Shown here one piece after another: positions 16,528 to 25,685 of a stretch of 64,000 bases of DNA. The position numbers and the translations under genes are program-made. The stretch lies in assembly GCF_000955805.1 (NCBI RefSeq), contig NZ_JYOA01000001.1:474301-538300 (forward strand), in the 5' to 3' direction. A model generated the notes under the pieces. The model did not search any database. It was not told the DNA's origin and saw nothing but the letters and a program-made list of their open reading frames with translations. The first letter of the stretch is position 1; every line of letters begins with the position of its first letter. This DNA is from Pseudomonas sp. 21. GTDB taxonomy: Bacteria > Pseudomonadota > Gammaproteobacteria > Pseudomonadales > Pseudomonadaceae.

Positions 16528-17208
16528 ATGCCCCAGACCGCGCCTGCCCCGACGCGCCGCCGAATGCGCCCGGCCCTCAGCATCCGTGACCGCAACCGCC
16601 AGCGCATCCTGCTGGCCGCCGGCGAAGAATTCGCCGAGAAGGGCTTCGCCGCCGCCAAGACCCAGGACATCGCCAGCCGCGCCGAACTCCCTAAATCCAA
16701 CGTCTACTACTACTTCCAGAGCAAGGAGAACCTCTACCTGCGCCTGCTGGAAAACGTGGTGGACGCAGTGCTGCAAGCCGCCGCCCTGCTGCGCGAGTGT
16801 GACGACCCTGCCTGGGCGCTGCCCGCGCACATCCGCGCGCGCCTGCACATCGCCCGGCAGTGGCCGCACGCCTACAAGGTGTTCGCCAGCGAGATGCTCC
16901 ACGGCGCGCCGCACCTGCCGCCGGAGTGGCTGCAGCGCCTGCGCACGGAGTCGCGCCGCAACGTCGAGTGCATCGCCTCCTGGATCGACCGTGGCCTGCT
17001 CGCCCCGGTAGACCCGCAGCACCTGCTGCTGAGCATCTCCGCGGCCACCCGCACCTACGTCGATTTCGACTGGCAGATCGCGATGATCACCGGAAAGGCG
17101 CAGCCCGCGGCCGATGACTTCGACGCAGCGGCAGCGACCATCACCCGCCTGGTCCTGCGCGGCACTGCGCCGGAGCCGGCCGCACGCCTGCGCCCCTTGC
17201 CGCTGTAG
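16528..17208 (+). CDS. TetR-family regulator, RutR/YcdC-like
   Basis: A 226-residue repressor with an N-terminal TetR helix-turn-helix at about residues 20-65 (ILLAAGEEFAEKGFAAAKTQ, DIASRAELPKSNVYYYFQSK) and a ligand domain with the YcdC-type LHIARQWPHAYKVFASEMLH and WIDRGLLAPVDPQHLLLSI. Its partner is unclear: the divergent DUF1543 gene is 164 bp away and nothing metabolic adjoins it. Confidence 0.8.
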   Translation: MPQTAPAPTRRRMRPALSIRDRNRQRILLAAGEEFAEKGFAAAKTQDIASRAELPKSNVYYYFQSKENLYLRLLENVVDAVLQAAALLRECDDPAWALPAHIRARLHIARQWPHAYKVFASEMLHGAPHLPPEWLQRLRTESRRNVECIASWIDRGLLAPVDPQHLLLSISAATRTYVDFDWQIAMITGKAQPAADDFDAAAATITRLVLRGTAPEPAARLRPLPL

Positions 17209-17284
17209 CGCCCGGCGCTGGCTGCACTAATCTGAGAATGTCCGCACGGCTTCGCGCCGTGCCTGCATTCGTCTGGGAGACGCC

Positions 17285-17581
17285 ATGAAATCGCTACTGA
17301 TCGCCGCATCGCTGATGATCGTTGTGCAGCCCGCCTTTGCCGCCATCCCCATGCTCAACTACGACTGCCCGAACGATATCCAGATCCACACCGACGAGAA
17401 CGGGCCGGTCTACATCAATGGCCAGGAAGCCAAGGTCACGCAGAACACCGACAGCACCGTGGTCGCCAAGGGTGAAGGTGTGACCGTGCAGATCAGCACC
17501 AACGACGACGGCACCGTCAGCGTCTCCTACACCGGCCCGAACGGCGACAGCGGCGTCTGCGACCCCGCCGAGGGCGACTGA
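17285..17581 (+). CDS. Small exported protein of unknown function
   Basis: A 98-residue protein with a clear signal peptide (MKSLLIAASLMIVVQPAFA, cleavage after residue 19) and an acidic mature part with two cysteines (DCPND and SGVCDP), probably a disulfide-linked beta fold in the periplasm. GGGAGA lies just upstream of the ATG. I recognise no family. It is convergent with the DUF1615 gene, 7 bp from its stop. Confidence 0.7.
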   Translation: MKSLLIAASLMIVVQPAFAAIPMLNYDCPNDIQIHTDENGPVYINGQEAKVTQNTDSTVVAKGEGVTVQISTNDDGTVSVSYTGPNGDSGVCDPAEGD

Positions 17582-17588
17582 ACAAGCG

Positions 17589-18725
17589 CTACGGCGCTCG
17601 CCCCAGGCAGCGTTGGTAGCGCTCGTCCACGCGCTGGGCGAACCAGGCGGTGGTGAGCTGGCGGGTGATCTTCGGGCTGTGCAGCGTGATGCCCGGCAGC
17701 ATCGCCCGCGGCATCGGCTTGCCAGCGGAGCGTTCGGCCAGCGCGAAGACCTTGGTGTAGAGCTCCGACTGGGTGAACTCCGGCTTGTCGCCCAGTTCCA
17801 GGTCGCGGCGGATTTCCCGCTCGCTCATGCCCAGTTTCGGCCCCAGGGTGCGCACCGCCTTCTCGGTGCTGCCGGCATCACGGCTGCCATAGAGGATCAC
17901 GTCCCCGTCCAGTGCCAGGGTAATACCGGTGAGATCCGCCACCACGCGCTGGAACGCCGCGTTGCGGCTGGCGTACCAGCCGGCGTTGAAGTCGGCGAAA
18001 CGGTACAGCTGACGCGGGTAGTTCACCGGGTAGCCGAGCAGGTGGGCGATGCCGAAGTACATGCCGCCGCGACGGCTGAACACCTCGCGGCGGATGCTGC
18101 CGTCCACCGGGTACGGATAACCCTCGGCATGGGCCTGGGCGAATTCGATGCTGACCTGCATGGGGCCACCGGTATGGACCGGGTTGAAGCGGCCGAACAA
18201 CTGCTGGCCCAGCGGTACGCCGCCGATGAAGTCATCGAAGATCGCGCTCAGCTCCCGCTCGGTTTTCGCGCTCGCCAGGCGCTGGCTGTAGGTGCGGCCG
18301 TTCGGCGATTTCAGCGCGAGCGCGGTATCGATGAGGAAACCCGGCACATGGACCTTGCTCGCACGCCGGTCGATCTCGGCGCGGGCGATCTTGCCCAGCC
18401 CCGGTACGGGCGGGTCGGCCTTGAAGGTGGACTCCTGCTCGGTGATCGCCACCACGGAGCAAAGGTTTTCGGTGGTCGCCGGAATACGCTGGGTGGTGAA
18501 GGCGACCTGGATGTCCTTCGCCCAGCCCTGGCGGTCGGACGCGCCAGCGGGAATCAGCCTGGCCAGCTTGCCGCGCACCTCTTCCGGCGTCGGCTCCGGC
18601 ACGCTCGGCGCGCGGCTGCCGCAGCCGGCCAGCGCCAGCAGCGCGGCCACGCCCAGCAGTTGAATGAATCGAGATGAAGGCCTTTTCAGGCTGAGTGAAT
18701 CTGCCGTCAGGGCAGCCGCAGTCAT
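17589..18725 (-). CDS. DUF1615 lipoprotein
   Basis: A 378-residue lipoprotein with the lipobox LLALAGC near residue 35, so it is anchored in the envelope. The mature part matches DUF1615: VVAITEQESTFKADPPVPGL, GKIARAEIDRRA and GGPMQVSIEFAQAHAEGYPY. The EQESTF segment recalls the catalytic region of lysozyme-like transglycosylases, but activity is unproven. The start at 18725 gives an unusually long N-region before the hydrophobic core. Confidence 0.75.
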   Translation of the reverse strand: MTAAALTADSLSLKRPSSRFIQLLGVAALLALAGCGSRAPSVPEPTPEEVRGKLARLIPAGASDRQGWAKDIQVAFTTQRIPATTENLCSVVAITEQESTFKADPPVPGLGKIARAEIDRRASKVHVPGFLIDTALALKSPNGRTYSQRLASAKTERELSAIFDDFIGGVPLGQQLFGRFNPVHTGGPMQVSIEFAQAHAEGYPYPVDGSIRREVFSRRGGMYFGIAHLLGYPVNYPRQLYRFADFNAGWYASRNAAFQRVVADLTGITLALDGDVILYGSRDAGSTEKAVRTLGPKLGMSEREIRRDLELGDKPEFTQSELYTKVFALAERSAGKPMPRAMLPGITLHSPKITRQLTTAWFAQRVDERYQRCLGRAP

Positions 18726-18808
18726 AGTCCGTTCCTTGCTTGAAGTCCGCCTACAGGACCGGTGCGCAACGGCACAGGTTCCCTGGCATTGTCAGGCAAG
18801 CACGGATT

Positions 18809-19702
18809 TCAGCGCCAGGCCAGGCGCCGCAGGTTCAGGCTCCAGCCGCGCTGCATGCCGGCGGCGGCCAGCAGAATGGCGACCACGCCCAGCCATTGCA
18901 ACGGGGTCAGGCGGTGGCCGAAGGCGAACCAGTCGACGAAGATCGCGGCAATCGGGTAGATGAACGACAGCGCGCCGGTCAGCGCCGTCGGCAGCTTCTG
19001 GATCGCGCCATAGAGCAACACGTACATGATCCCGGTGTGCACGATACCCAGGGTCGCCAGGCTGGCCCAGGCGCTGGTGGCCTGCGGCAGCGGAGAGAGG
19101 TTCGCCCAGGGCGCCAGCAGCAGGATGCCGGTCATAGCCTGGATCAGCGCGATCAGGTGCGGCGGCACGCCGGTCAGGCGCTTGATGATCAGCGCCGCCA
19201 CCGCATACAGGGCCGCCGCACCGAGGGCCAGGACGATGCCGCCCAGATAGTCGCTACCCACCTGCCCCGCTTCACCATGCGCGCTGACGATGGCCAGCAT
19301 GCCGACGAAGGAAACGCCGAGCCAGGCGAGCTTTTGCGCGGTGACCTTCTCGCCGAGGAACAGCGCGCCCAGCAACACCAGCAGGAACGGCTGCACGTTG
19401 TAGACCGCCGTGCCGATGGCGATGGACGCCCGCGAGTAGGAACCGAACAGCAGCACCCAGTTGCCGACGATGGCCGCGCCGCTGAGCAGCGCCAGGCCAA
19501 AGGTGGCGCGGGTGAGAATGCCGGGGCGCAGGAAGCCCATGGCCGCGCAGATCACCAGCAGGGTGGCGGCGCCGAACACACAGCGCCAGAACACCACGTC
19601 CAGCACCGGCTGGCCCGAGACCACCACCAGCCAGCCGATGGTGCCGCAGATCAGCATGGCGCTGATCATTTCCAGGGTGCCGCGCCTGATTTGCTCGTTC
19701 AT
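18809..19702 (-). CDS. EamA/DMT-family transporter
   Basis: A 297-residue inner-membrane protein with ten hydrophobic segments in two EamA repeats (MISAMLICGTIGWLVVVSGQ at the start; PTALTGALSFIYPIAAIFVD in the second repeat). The family exports amino acids and metabolites. It is divergent from an AsnC/Lrp-type regulator 130 bp away, a common pairing for amino-acid exporters, so control by that regulator is likely. Confidence 0.8.
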   Translation of the reverse strand: MNEQIRRGTLEMISAMLICGTIGWLVVVSGQPVLDVVFWRCVFGAATLLVICAAMGFLRPGILTRATFGLALLSGAAIVGNWVLLFGSYSRASIAIGTAVYNVQPFLLVLLGALFLGEKVTAQKLAWLGVSFVGMLAIVSAHGEAGQVGSDYLGGIVLALGAAALYAVAALIIKRLTGVPPHLIALIQAMTGILLLAPWANLSPLPQATSAWASLATLGIVHTGIMYVLLYGAIQKLPTALTGALSFIYPIAAIFVDWFAFGHRLTPLQWLGVVAILLAAAGMQRGWSLNLRRLAWR

Positions 19703-19832
19703 GGTTCACCTCCGCTTGTTGGTGACCAGTATGAACAGGTGGATTCCTGCACTCCATCGCCTGACGCAGGCAAAGCTGGCCGTTCACCTTTACTATCAAG
19801 GCAATTCTCCGACTTTACCTTTCGAGACCAAG

Positions 19833-20270
19833 ATGACCGACGACATCGACCAACTGCTGATCGCCGCACTGATGGAAGACTCGCGCCTGTCCCTCAAGGC
19901 CCTGGCCCAGGCCAGCGGCCTGAGCTCCCCCAGCGTCGCCGAACGCCTGCGCAAGCTCGAAGAGCGCCAGGTGATCACCGGCTACACGGTGAACGTCGAC
20001 CCTCGTGCCTTCGGCTACCAGCTACAGGCCATCGTCCGTGTGCGCCCGCTGCCGGGGAAATTGCAGGAAGTGGAGAAGCAGATCCTGGCGATCCCCGAAT
20101 TCACCGAGTGTGACAAGGTCACCGGCGAGGATTGCTTCTACGCGCGGATGTGCGTGCGCTCCATGGAGCAGTTGGACGAGATCCTGGATCACCTCAATGG
20201 CTTCGCCGAGACCAACACGGCCATCGTCAAGAAGAGCCCGGTGAAGCGGCGATTGCCGCCGATGGCGTGA
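19833..20270 (+). CDS. Lrp/AsnC-family regulator
   Basis: A 145-residue feast/famine regulator: helix-turn-helix at residues 4-50 (DIDQLLIAALMEDSRLSLKA, LSSPSVAERLRKLEERQVI) and a C-terminal RAM ligand domain (VRVRPLPGKLQEVEKQI, VTGEDCFYARMCVRSMEQL). Members bind amino acids and act as octamers. It is transcribed away from the DMT exporter, its probable target. Confidence 0.85.
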   Translation: MTDDIDQLLIAALMEDSRLSLKALAQASGLSSPSVAERLRKLEERQVITGYTVNVDPRAFGYQLQAIVRVRPLPGKLQEVEKQILAIPEFTECDKVTGEDCFYARMCVRSMEQLDEILDHLNGFAETNTAIVKKSPVKRRLPPMA

Positions 20271-20295
20271 AACGGCTTTTGGGGGCAAGCGGCGG

Positions 20296-20363
20296 TTCGC
20301 GAGCAAGCTCGCTCCTACAAAGAGCGCGCTGGCCCGACCTGTAGGAGCGAGCTTGCTCGCGAA
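20296..20363. repeat. REP pair (REPIN)
   Basis: TTCGCGAGCAAGCTCGCTCC at 20296 and its inverted copy ending at 20363, between convergent genes. Confidence 0.85.
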
Positions 20364-20380
20364 CCATCGGCAGTCAAATG

Positions 20381-20404
20381 AAAAAGGCCCCTTGCGGGGC
20401 CTTT
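20381..20404 (-). terminator. Terminator of the first DUF1302-DUF1329 operon
   Basis: AAAAAGGCCCC, TTGC loop, GGGGCCTTT. On the minus strand it ends in a T-run 14 nt after the DUF1329 stop codon. Confidence 0.8.
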
Positions 20405-20417
20405 GTCGTTTACGGGC

Positions 20418-21788
20418 TTAGCGCGATGCCTTGCGGCGCAGCGCCGAGGGGCTGAAGTTGGAATCGTCCGGCGCCGGCTGGCTGAAGTCAGCGGTGCCAG
20501 GTTCTTCGTTGTCCAGCCACTGGATGCTGTAGCGGTGCGCCTGGAGATCATGGAAGGTGTCCAGCGCGGTCCACACCATCGGCTGCTCGTAGAAGCTCTT
20601 CAGGTACGCCAGCGACACACGCCACAGCTCGCCGCGGCCGTCGTACTGGTCCACCACGGCGGCGCCCCAGCTGTCCTCGTCGAGGTACAGGGTGCGGCGC
20701 GAGTAGATGTGCCGCGCGCCGGGTTTCAGCTTGCCGTCCACTACCCACACGCGGTGCAGCTCGTAGCGGGTGTACTTGGGATTGACGTGGCCGGGGGTGA
20801 GCAGGTCCTTGTACTTAACCTCCGGGCTGGTGATCTGGTAGTTGTTGTAGGGGATGTAGATTTCCTTCTTGCCCACCAGGGTCCAGTCGTAGCGGTCCGG
20901 CGCGCCGTTGTACATGTCGGTATCGTCGGCGGTGCGCAGGCCATCGGAGTCTTCGATGGGGGTGTCGTAGGCCAGCGTCGGGGCGCGGCGCACGCGACGC
21001 TGGCCGGGGTTGTAGCCCCAGGCCTGGCGCGGTTCCTTGACCTGGTCGAGGGTCTCCTGCACCAGTGCTCCGTTACCCGCCAGGCGGGCCGGGGCGGTGG
21101 TGAAGGTCATGTAGTAGAACATGGTGTTGCCGAGCTTCTCGAAGCTGCCCTTGGGGTCGTAGAAGCGGAACAGCGCCTCGTCCTGCGAGGTCACCAGCGC
21201 GTACGCACCATTGCGCTGCACACCGGCCTGGGAAGAACGCCGCACGATGTAGGTGCCACGGTAGCGGGCAATGTGGTTCCACACCGCTTCCACGCCGCTC
21301 TGCGGGATCGGGAACGGCACGCCGCCGTAGGCGTCGGAGAAGCCGTTGCCGCCCTCCACCAGCTTGGCACTGGTGGCGTTCTTGTAGATGTTGTCGTAGA
21401 TCCACTGCGGCGCCGAGCCGGTGCGGTGGGTCTCGTAGACCGGCATCTGGTAGGTGTCCGGGTAGGCGTTGAACAACGCGATCTGCCCCGCCGTCAGGTT
21501 CGCCTTGTACTGGTCCAGGTTGGCCTTGGTGATGACGAACTTGGGCTTCTCGCCGGCGAAGGGGTCGACGTGGTGCGCACCCGGCCCCTTGTAGCCGGCG
21601 GGTGCCGAGGTCAGGCCGCCGCTCCAGGCGGGAATGCTGCCGGCGGAGTTGCCGGCCTTCTCCGCGCCCATGGGCGTCAGACTGCTCTTCAGCTGGGCGG
21701 CCTGGTCGGCCGAGACGGCAGCACGCGCATCGGTGACGGCCAGGGCCGTCAGCGTGGCAAGGACGATCAGGGAACTCTTCTTGTACAT
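20418..21788 (-). CDS. DUF1329 periplasmic protein, copy 1
   Basis: A 456-residue protein with a signal peptide (MYKKSSLIVLATLTALAV, cleavage near ARA at residue 23). It opens with the family pattern LTPMGAEKAGNSAGSIPAWS and continues with FPIPQSGVEAVWNHIARYRG, NPGQRRVRRAPTLAYDTP and LDEDSWGAAVVDQYDGRG, all DUF1329; the fold is related to LolA/LolB-type lipid-binding half-barrels. It follows the DUF1302 gene by 13 nt. The pair is thought to move hydrophobic compounds across the outer envelope; the cargo is unknown. A paralogue lies at 55979-57334. Confidence 0.85.
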   Translation of the reverse strand: MYKKSSLIVLATLTALAVTDARAAVSADQAAQLKSSLTPMGAEKAGNSAGSIPAWSGGLTSAPAGYKGPGAHHVDPFAGEKPKFVITKANLDQYKANLTAGQIALFNAYPDTYQMPVYETHRTGSAPQWIYDNIYKNATSAKLVEGGNGFSDAYGGVPFPIPQSGVEAVWNHIARYRGTYIVRRSSQAGVQRNGAYALVTSQDEALFRFYDPKGSFEKLGNTMFYYMTFTTAPARLAGNGALVQETLDQVKEPRQAWGYNPGQRRVRRAPTLAYDTPIEDSDGLRTADDTDMYNGAPDRYDWTLVGKKEIYIPYNNYQITSPEVKYKDLLTPGHVNPKYTRYELHRVWVVDGKLKPGARHIYSRRTLYLDEDSWGAAVVDQYDGRGELWRVSLAYLKSFYEQPMVWTALDTFHDLQAHRYSIQWLDNEEPGTADFSQPAPDDSNFSPSALRRKASR

Positions 21789-21801
21789 GGTCCTCTCCGG
21801 A

Positions 21802-23763
21802 TCAGAACGAGTATTTCGCGGTGATCGAGACGTTGTCGCGGTCACGCATGGAGTTGCTGGAACCGGCGCCGTAGTAGTTGGTGTACTGGGTGCCGACCTC
21901 GAAGGTGTTCAGGTAGCTGGCGTCGATGCCGAGGGTGTAGGCCTTGCGGCCTTCGATGAAGTTTCCGGTGCGGTCGGAGTTGCCGCTGAAGTCCTCCTGG
22001 TAGACGGCATACGGCGACAGCTTCACCCCAGCGTAGACGTCGTTCCAGCTGCCGGTGAGCAGCAGGGTGTAGCCGTAGCTGTCGCGGCTGATCTGCACAT
22101 CGTCGTCGTTGCCGCCGACGTAGGCCTTGTCCTGGGCGCCGACGAACTTGCGCTCGGTGCCGTCCCAGGCGGTGTACTTCAGGCTGCTGCCGCGGATGTG
22201 CTCGGAGGCCAGTTCCGCCACGCCGGTCATGGAGTCGAAGGTCAGGTGCGGGCCGAAGTTGTAGATGGTCGACAGCGAGATGTTGTAGGTCTCGGCGCGT
22301 TCATAGTTCTCGAACAGGCTGCCACGGCACAGCTGCTTGCCGGCCACTTCGGCGCAGGCCTGGCCAGCCGCGACGCTGCCGTCGTAGAGGTTGGTCTGGC
22401 CCAGCACGCCCTGGGTCAGCAGGTCACCGAGCAGGTCGTCGGTGGCGGAGATGCTGATGGGCATGTTCGGCCGGTAGGCGATCTCACCGGACACCGAGGC
22501 GTCGCCCAGGGTGGTGTTGAAGCTGAGGCCGTACATGCGGATGTCTTCGACATAGTCGCGACGGGCTTCGGCGTTGCTCGCCATGTCCAGGGTGGCCAGG
22601 CCGGGCACCGCTTCGCCCAGGCCCAGCGGACCAAGCAGGTTGTTCAACGCGTCGACATCGACACCCTGGTAACCGCGCAGATCGACCGCGACCTGCGGCT
22701 CCTTGGCGTGGTAGTTGACGAAGTAGAAGCCGAACTCGGTGGAGTTGAGCTCCTCGGCGATGTAGCGGAACGCCACGCCGAACTGGCCGTCGTCGCGCGC
22801 CTCGATGTCCTTGCCGATGTTGGCCACCTTGAAAGTGCCGGTGTTCGGATCGAGGAAGGCGTTCGGCCCGTGCGGGCCGTTGCCCAGCAGGCCGAGGGAG
22901 GCGACCGTTGGGTAGCCGGCCAGCAGCTCCTTGATCAGCGGGTCGGTTTCGGTGGTGTAGGCGGTCTCGCCACCATCGCTGAACAGGTCGGTGTCGGAGA
23001 AGTAGGTGCCAACCGAGTCCAGGCGGGTCTCCTTCCACTTCCACTGGTAGAAGGCTTCCATCGACAGGTCGTCGGTCAGGCCGAGGTTGAAGCTCAGGGC
23101 CTCCACCGGCACCAGCACTTCCTTGAGTTCGGAACCCGGCAAGTGGAAACGCGCGGCGTCGACCGGGTTGATGGTGTTGACGCCACCACGATAGAACACA
23201 CCCTCGCCCCAGTTCAGCACCTGGCGGCCGACACGGCCGGTCAGCGGGTGCTCGTCGATATCCCAGCTACCGGACAGGTAGGCATCCAGCAGCTCGGCCT
23301 TGCGGCCGGCGATATGCCGGGTGTCGTCGGTGAAGTGGTCATCCTGCGGGTACGACTGGCTGGGCCGTACCACGCCATTGGTGGTGTCGTAGTAATCGTT
23401 GCGCTTGTCCATGATCTGCGTGTCGTAATAGGCAGTGCCACGCATGAACAGGCCATAGTTCTGGTACTTGGCCGAGAGGTCGGAGGTGAGCTTGAAGACC
23501 TGGGAAACCAGGCCGGTATCGAAGTTGCGGTTGCCGTCGTCGGCGTTGATGTCGCTGATGTTGCTCTTGTCGCGGCCCTGCACGCGCCACATGGCGCCGT
23601 AGGACAGCGTGCTGTCGAGCGAGCCGGTGATCTCGTTCTCGGCCAGCTTGAACTCCAGAGCCTGGGCCGACCCCGCCACCAGCAGCGGCAAGAGACCCAT
23701 CATCGCCCCCGCCCGACGTGGCGCCCAGAAAATGGACGAACGCGCACCCAATCGACTGTTCAT
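21802..23763 (-). CDS. DUF1302 outer-membrane protein, copy 1
   Basis: A protein of about 653 residues with an N-terminal signal (hydrophobic GAMMGLLPLLVAGSAQA before LEFKLAENEITGSLDSTLSY) and a beta-barrel body ending in aromatic Phe (SITAKYSF), as outer-membrane porins do. DUF1302 landmarks are VGRQVLNWGEGVFYRGGVNT, DAARFHLPGSELKEVLVPVE and GEIAYRPNMPIS. Start: ATG 23763 puts GGAGG (23779-23775) 11 nt upstream; ATG 23772 is only 2 nt from it. It is the first gene of a DUF1302-DUF1329 operon, and a second such pair lies at 54114-57334. Confidence 0.85.
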   Translation of the reverse strand: MNSRLGARSSIFWAPRRAGAMMGLLPLLVAGSAQALEFKLAENEITGSLDSTLSYGAMWRVQGRDKSNISDINADDGNRNFDTGLVSQVFKLTSDLSAKYQNYGLFMRGTAYYDTQIMDKRNDYYDTTNGVVRPSQSYPQDDHFTDDTRHIAGRKAELLDAYLSGSWDIDEHPLTGRVGRQVLNWGEGVFYRGGVNTINPVDAARFHLPGSELKEVLVPVEALSFNLGLTDDLSMEAFYQWKWKETRLDSVGTYFSDTDLFSDGGETAYTTETDPLIKELLAGYPTVASLGLLGNGPHGPNAFLDPNTGTFKVANIGKDIEARDDGQFGVAFRYIAEELNSTEFGFYFVNYHAKEPQVAVDLRGYQGVDVDALNNLLGPLGLGEAVPGLATLDMASNAEARRDYVEDIRMYGLSFNTTLGDASVSGEIAYRPNMPISISATDDLLGDLLTQGVLGQTNLYDGSVAAGQACAEVAGKQLCRGSLFENYERAETYNISLSTIYNFGPHLTFDSMTGVAELASEHIRGSSLKYTAWDGTERKFVGAQDKAYVGGNDDDVQISRDSYGYTLLLTGSWNDVYAGVKLSPYAVYQEDFSGNSDRTGNFIEGRKAYTLGIDASYLNTFEVGTQYTNYYGAGSSNSMRDRDNVSITAKYSF

Positions 23764-24024
23764 AAACAGCATTACCTCCATGGCCAAGATTTATCGCCCC
23801 GGTCATTGCGGCCGGCGCTGTTCTTATTCGTTTCTCGGCTGCCGACGACCTCGGACAAGCCGGGCCACCGTGCAGTAACACTCCTGCCAGAGCGCTTGCG
23901 AGCGCTTTGGCCCCCTCTCCTCTTCTGCTTGCACGCCGGGAGTTGGGACTATCGTGCAGGCAAAGTAACAAACTGTTTCCCCCCTGCCAATGGAAAGGAT
24001 GTAATCCGTGTCTTTCAGCAGGCA

Positions 24025-24056
24025 AAGAAAAGCCCGGCATATTGCCGGGCTCTTTC
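24025..24056 (-). terminator. Terminator of the DUF3859 gene
   Basis: GAAAAGCCCGGCA/TGCCGGGCTCTTTC-type hairpin 13 nt after the DUF3859 stop codon. The 23773-24024 stretch upstream of the DUF1302 gene shows no small gene. Confidence 0.7.
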
Positions 24057-24068
24057 ATACAGCGAGAC

Positions 24069-24542
24069 TTATTCGACGGTGAAGGTCTTCTCCGCCAGCA
24101 GGCGATCGCCCTGGAACACCATGAAGCGCCACTGGCCCTGGACAACCTCGTGGTTCTCGGTGAACTGGTAGGCCATCACGTCGGTGGGCGCGCCCACGAC
24201 CAGCTTCTGTACGACCTCGAGCTTGTCGTGGCGCTGGCCGTCCGGGGTCACCACGCCGGGGGTGAAGTACAGCAGGGTCAGCGGGGTATCGCCTTCCTGC
24301 TTGCCGCTGAGCTGGTAGCGCATGCCGAACTTGGTGCCCAGCTTGGCCGGCACGCGGGTGGTGGCTTCGATCTCCTGCTCGCTGCGGGTGAGCACGCGCT
24401 CACCCGGCTGGTAGTCCTTGTAGTTGCTGACGAAGACGCCGTACTCGACCGGGCCGTTGACGCGCACTTCGGCAAAGGCCGAGGACGCGAAGGCAGATGC
24501 CAGGGAGAGAGCCAGGACTGCTGGCAGGCGGGAAATGGACAT
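24069..24542 (-). CDS. DUF3859 exported protein
   Basis: A 157-residue protein with a signal peptide (about 24 residues, ending SSAFA) and a mature beta-rich part matching DUF3859 (VRVNGPVEYGVFVSNYKDYQ, GQWRFMVFQGDRLLAEKTF). Function unknown; periplasmic by prediction. It is a single-gene unit with its own terminator, divergent from the pirin gene. Confidence 0.75.
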   Translation of the reverse strand: MSISRLPAVLALSLASAFASSAFAEVRVNGPVEYGVFVSNYKDYQPGERVLTRSEQEIEATTRVPAKLGTKFGMRYQLSGKQEGDTPLTLLYFTPGVVTPDGQRHDKLEVVQKLVVGAPTDVMAYQFTENHEVVQGQWRFMVFQGDRLLAEKTFTVE

Positions 24543-24672
24543 GTCGCGCTCCTTGTTGGGGTCCGCGCGAGGCTATGACATCGCCGTGACAGCCTGATGA
24601 CAGCTTGACGCCGCACGGGTCGGCGCGGCGCCAAGCGTCTATCATGCGTGGATCGGACCACTGGACACCATC

Positions 24673-25539
24673 ATGAGCGACAGCCTGCTAGCCATCCGCC
24701 CGCGCGCCGAAGACGTCGAGGGCGTGCCGATCCTGCGGCCCCTGCCCTCGGCCCAGCGCCGCAGCGTCGGGCCCTTCGTGTTCTTCGACCACATGCTCGA
24801 AAGCAGCTTCGCGCCGGAACACGGCATGGACATCCGCCAGCACCCGCACATCGGCCTGTCCACTCTCACCTACCTGTTCGAAGGCCAGGTACAGCACAAG
24901 GACAGCCTCGGCTCGGACCAACTCGTGCTGCCCGGCGACGTCAGCTGGATGACCGCCGGGCGCGGCGTCGCCCATGTCGAACGGACCCCGGCCGACCTGC
25001 TGCACAGCGGCTCGCGCCTGCACGGCCTGCAGGTCTGGCTGGCCCTGCCGCGCGAGCTGGAAGGTTGCGAGCCCAGCTACAGCCACCACGCCAGCGCCAG
25101 CCTGCCGGAGAGCGACAGCCTGGGCGTGCGCATCCGCATGATCGCCGGCACCGGCTTCTGCCTGGAGTCGCCGGTGCCGGTGCGTTCGAAGACGCTCTAC
25201 GCCGACCTGCAACTCGGCGCCGGCGCGACCCTGGCGATCCCGGACGAACACCCCGAGCGCGCGCTATACCTGATCGAAGGCGAAGCGCTGCTGGACGATG
25301 AATCGCTGCCGCTGCACCAGCTGGTGGTACTGCCCGAAGGCGAAACCTTCACCCTCTCCGCCTGCGGCGACTGCCACGCGGTGATCATCGGTGGCGACGC
25401 GCTGGACGGTCCCCGGCGGATGAACTGGAATTTCGTCGCCAGCGATCCCGAGCTGATCGACAGTGCTCGCGAACGCTGGGCCGCCCGCGACTGGCCAACG
25501 GTGCCGGGCGAACTGGAACGCATCGAGCTACCACGCTAG
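24673..25539 (+). CDS. Pirin-family bicupin protein
   Basis: A 288-residue two-cupin protein. The N-terminal cupin has VGPFVFFDHMLESSFAPEHG, then DIRQHPHIGLSTLTYLFEGQ and WMTAGRGVAHVERTP, which include the metal-binding His/His/His/Glu set of pirins; the C-terminal cupin is less conserved (ERALYLIEGEALLDDESLPL). Several bacterial pirins have quercetin dioxygenase activity; the physiological role here is unknown. Confidence 0.85.
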   Translation: MSDSLLAIRPRAEDVEGVPILRPLPSAQRRSVGPFVFFDHMLESSFAPEHGMDIRQHPHIGLSTLTYLFEGQVQHKDSLGSDQLVLPGDVSWMTAGRGVAHVERTPADLLHSGSRLHGLQVWLALPRELEGCEPSYSHHASASLPESDSLGVRIRMIAGTGFCLESPVPVRSKTLYADLQLGAGATLAIPDEHPERALYLIEGEALLDDESLPLHQLVVLPEGETFTLSACGDCHAVIIGGDALDGPRRMNWNFVASDPELIDSARERWAARDWPTVPGELERIELPR

Positions 25540-25685
25540 CCGTACAGAGAAGCCGATCAGAAATCGCCGCCCCGCTGTCGAAACCGGCGAATGCCTGAGG
25601 ACTCGCGCAGCGGATTGCCGCAACATCGCGCGCCCCGAACCCTTGCCGACGGCAAGCCCGCTACTTCTGGCCCAAGGAGTCCGTG

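Noticed and set aside
17244-17262. Hairpin GCACGGC/GCCGTGC as terminator of the TetR gene
   Set aside because: No T-run follows and it lies in the leader of the small exported protein; too weak to call.
23773-23900. Sigma-54 promoter upstream of the first DUF1302 gene (TGGCAGGAGTGTTACT on the minus strand)
   Set aside because: The -24 GG fits, but the -12 GC is AC and no enhancer-binding regulator gene is near.
21634-24171. 845-codon plus-strand open frame
   Set aside because: Antisense to the DUF1302 and DUF1329 genes; no domain seen.
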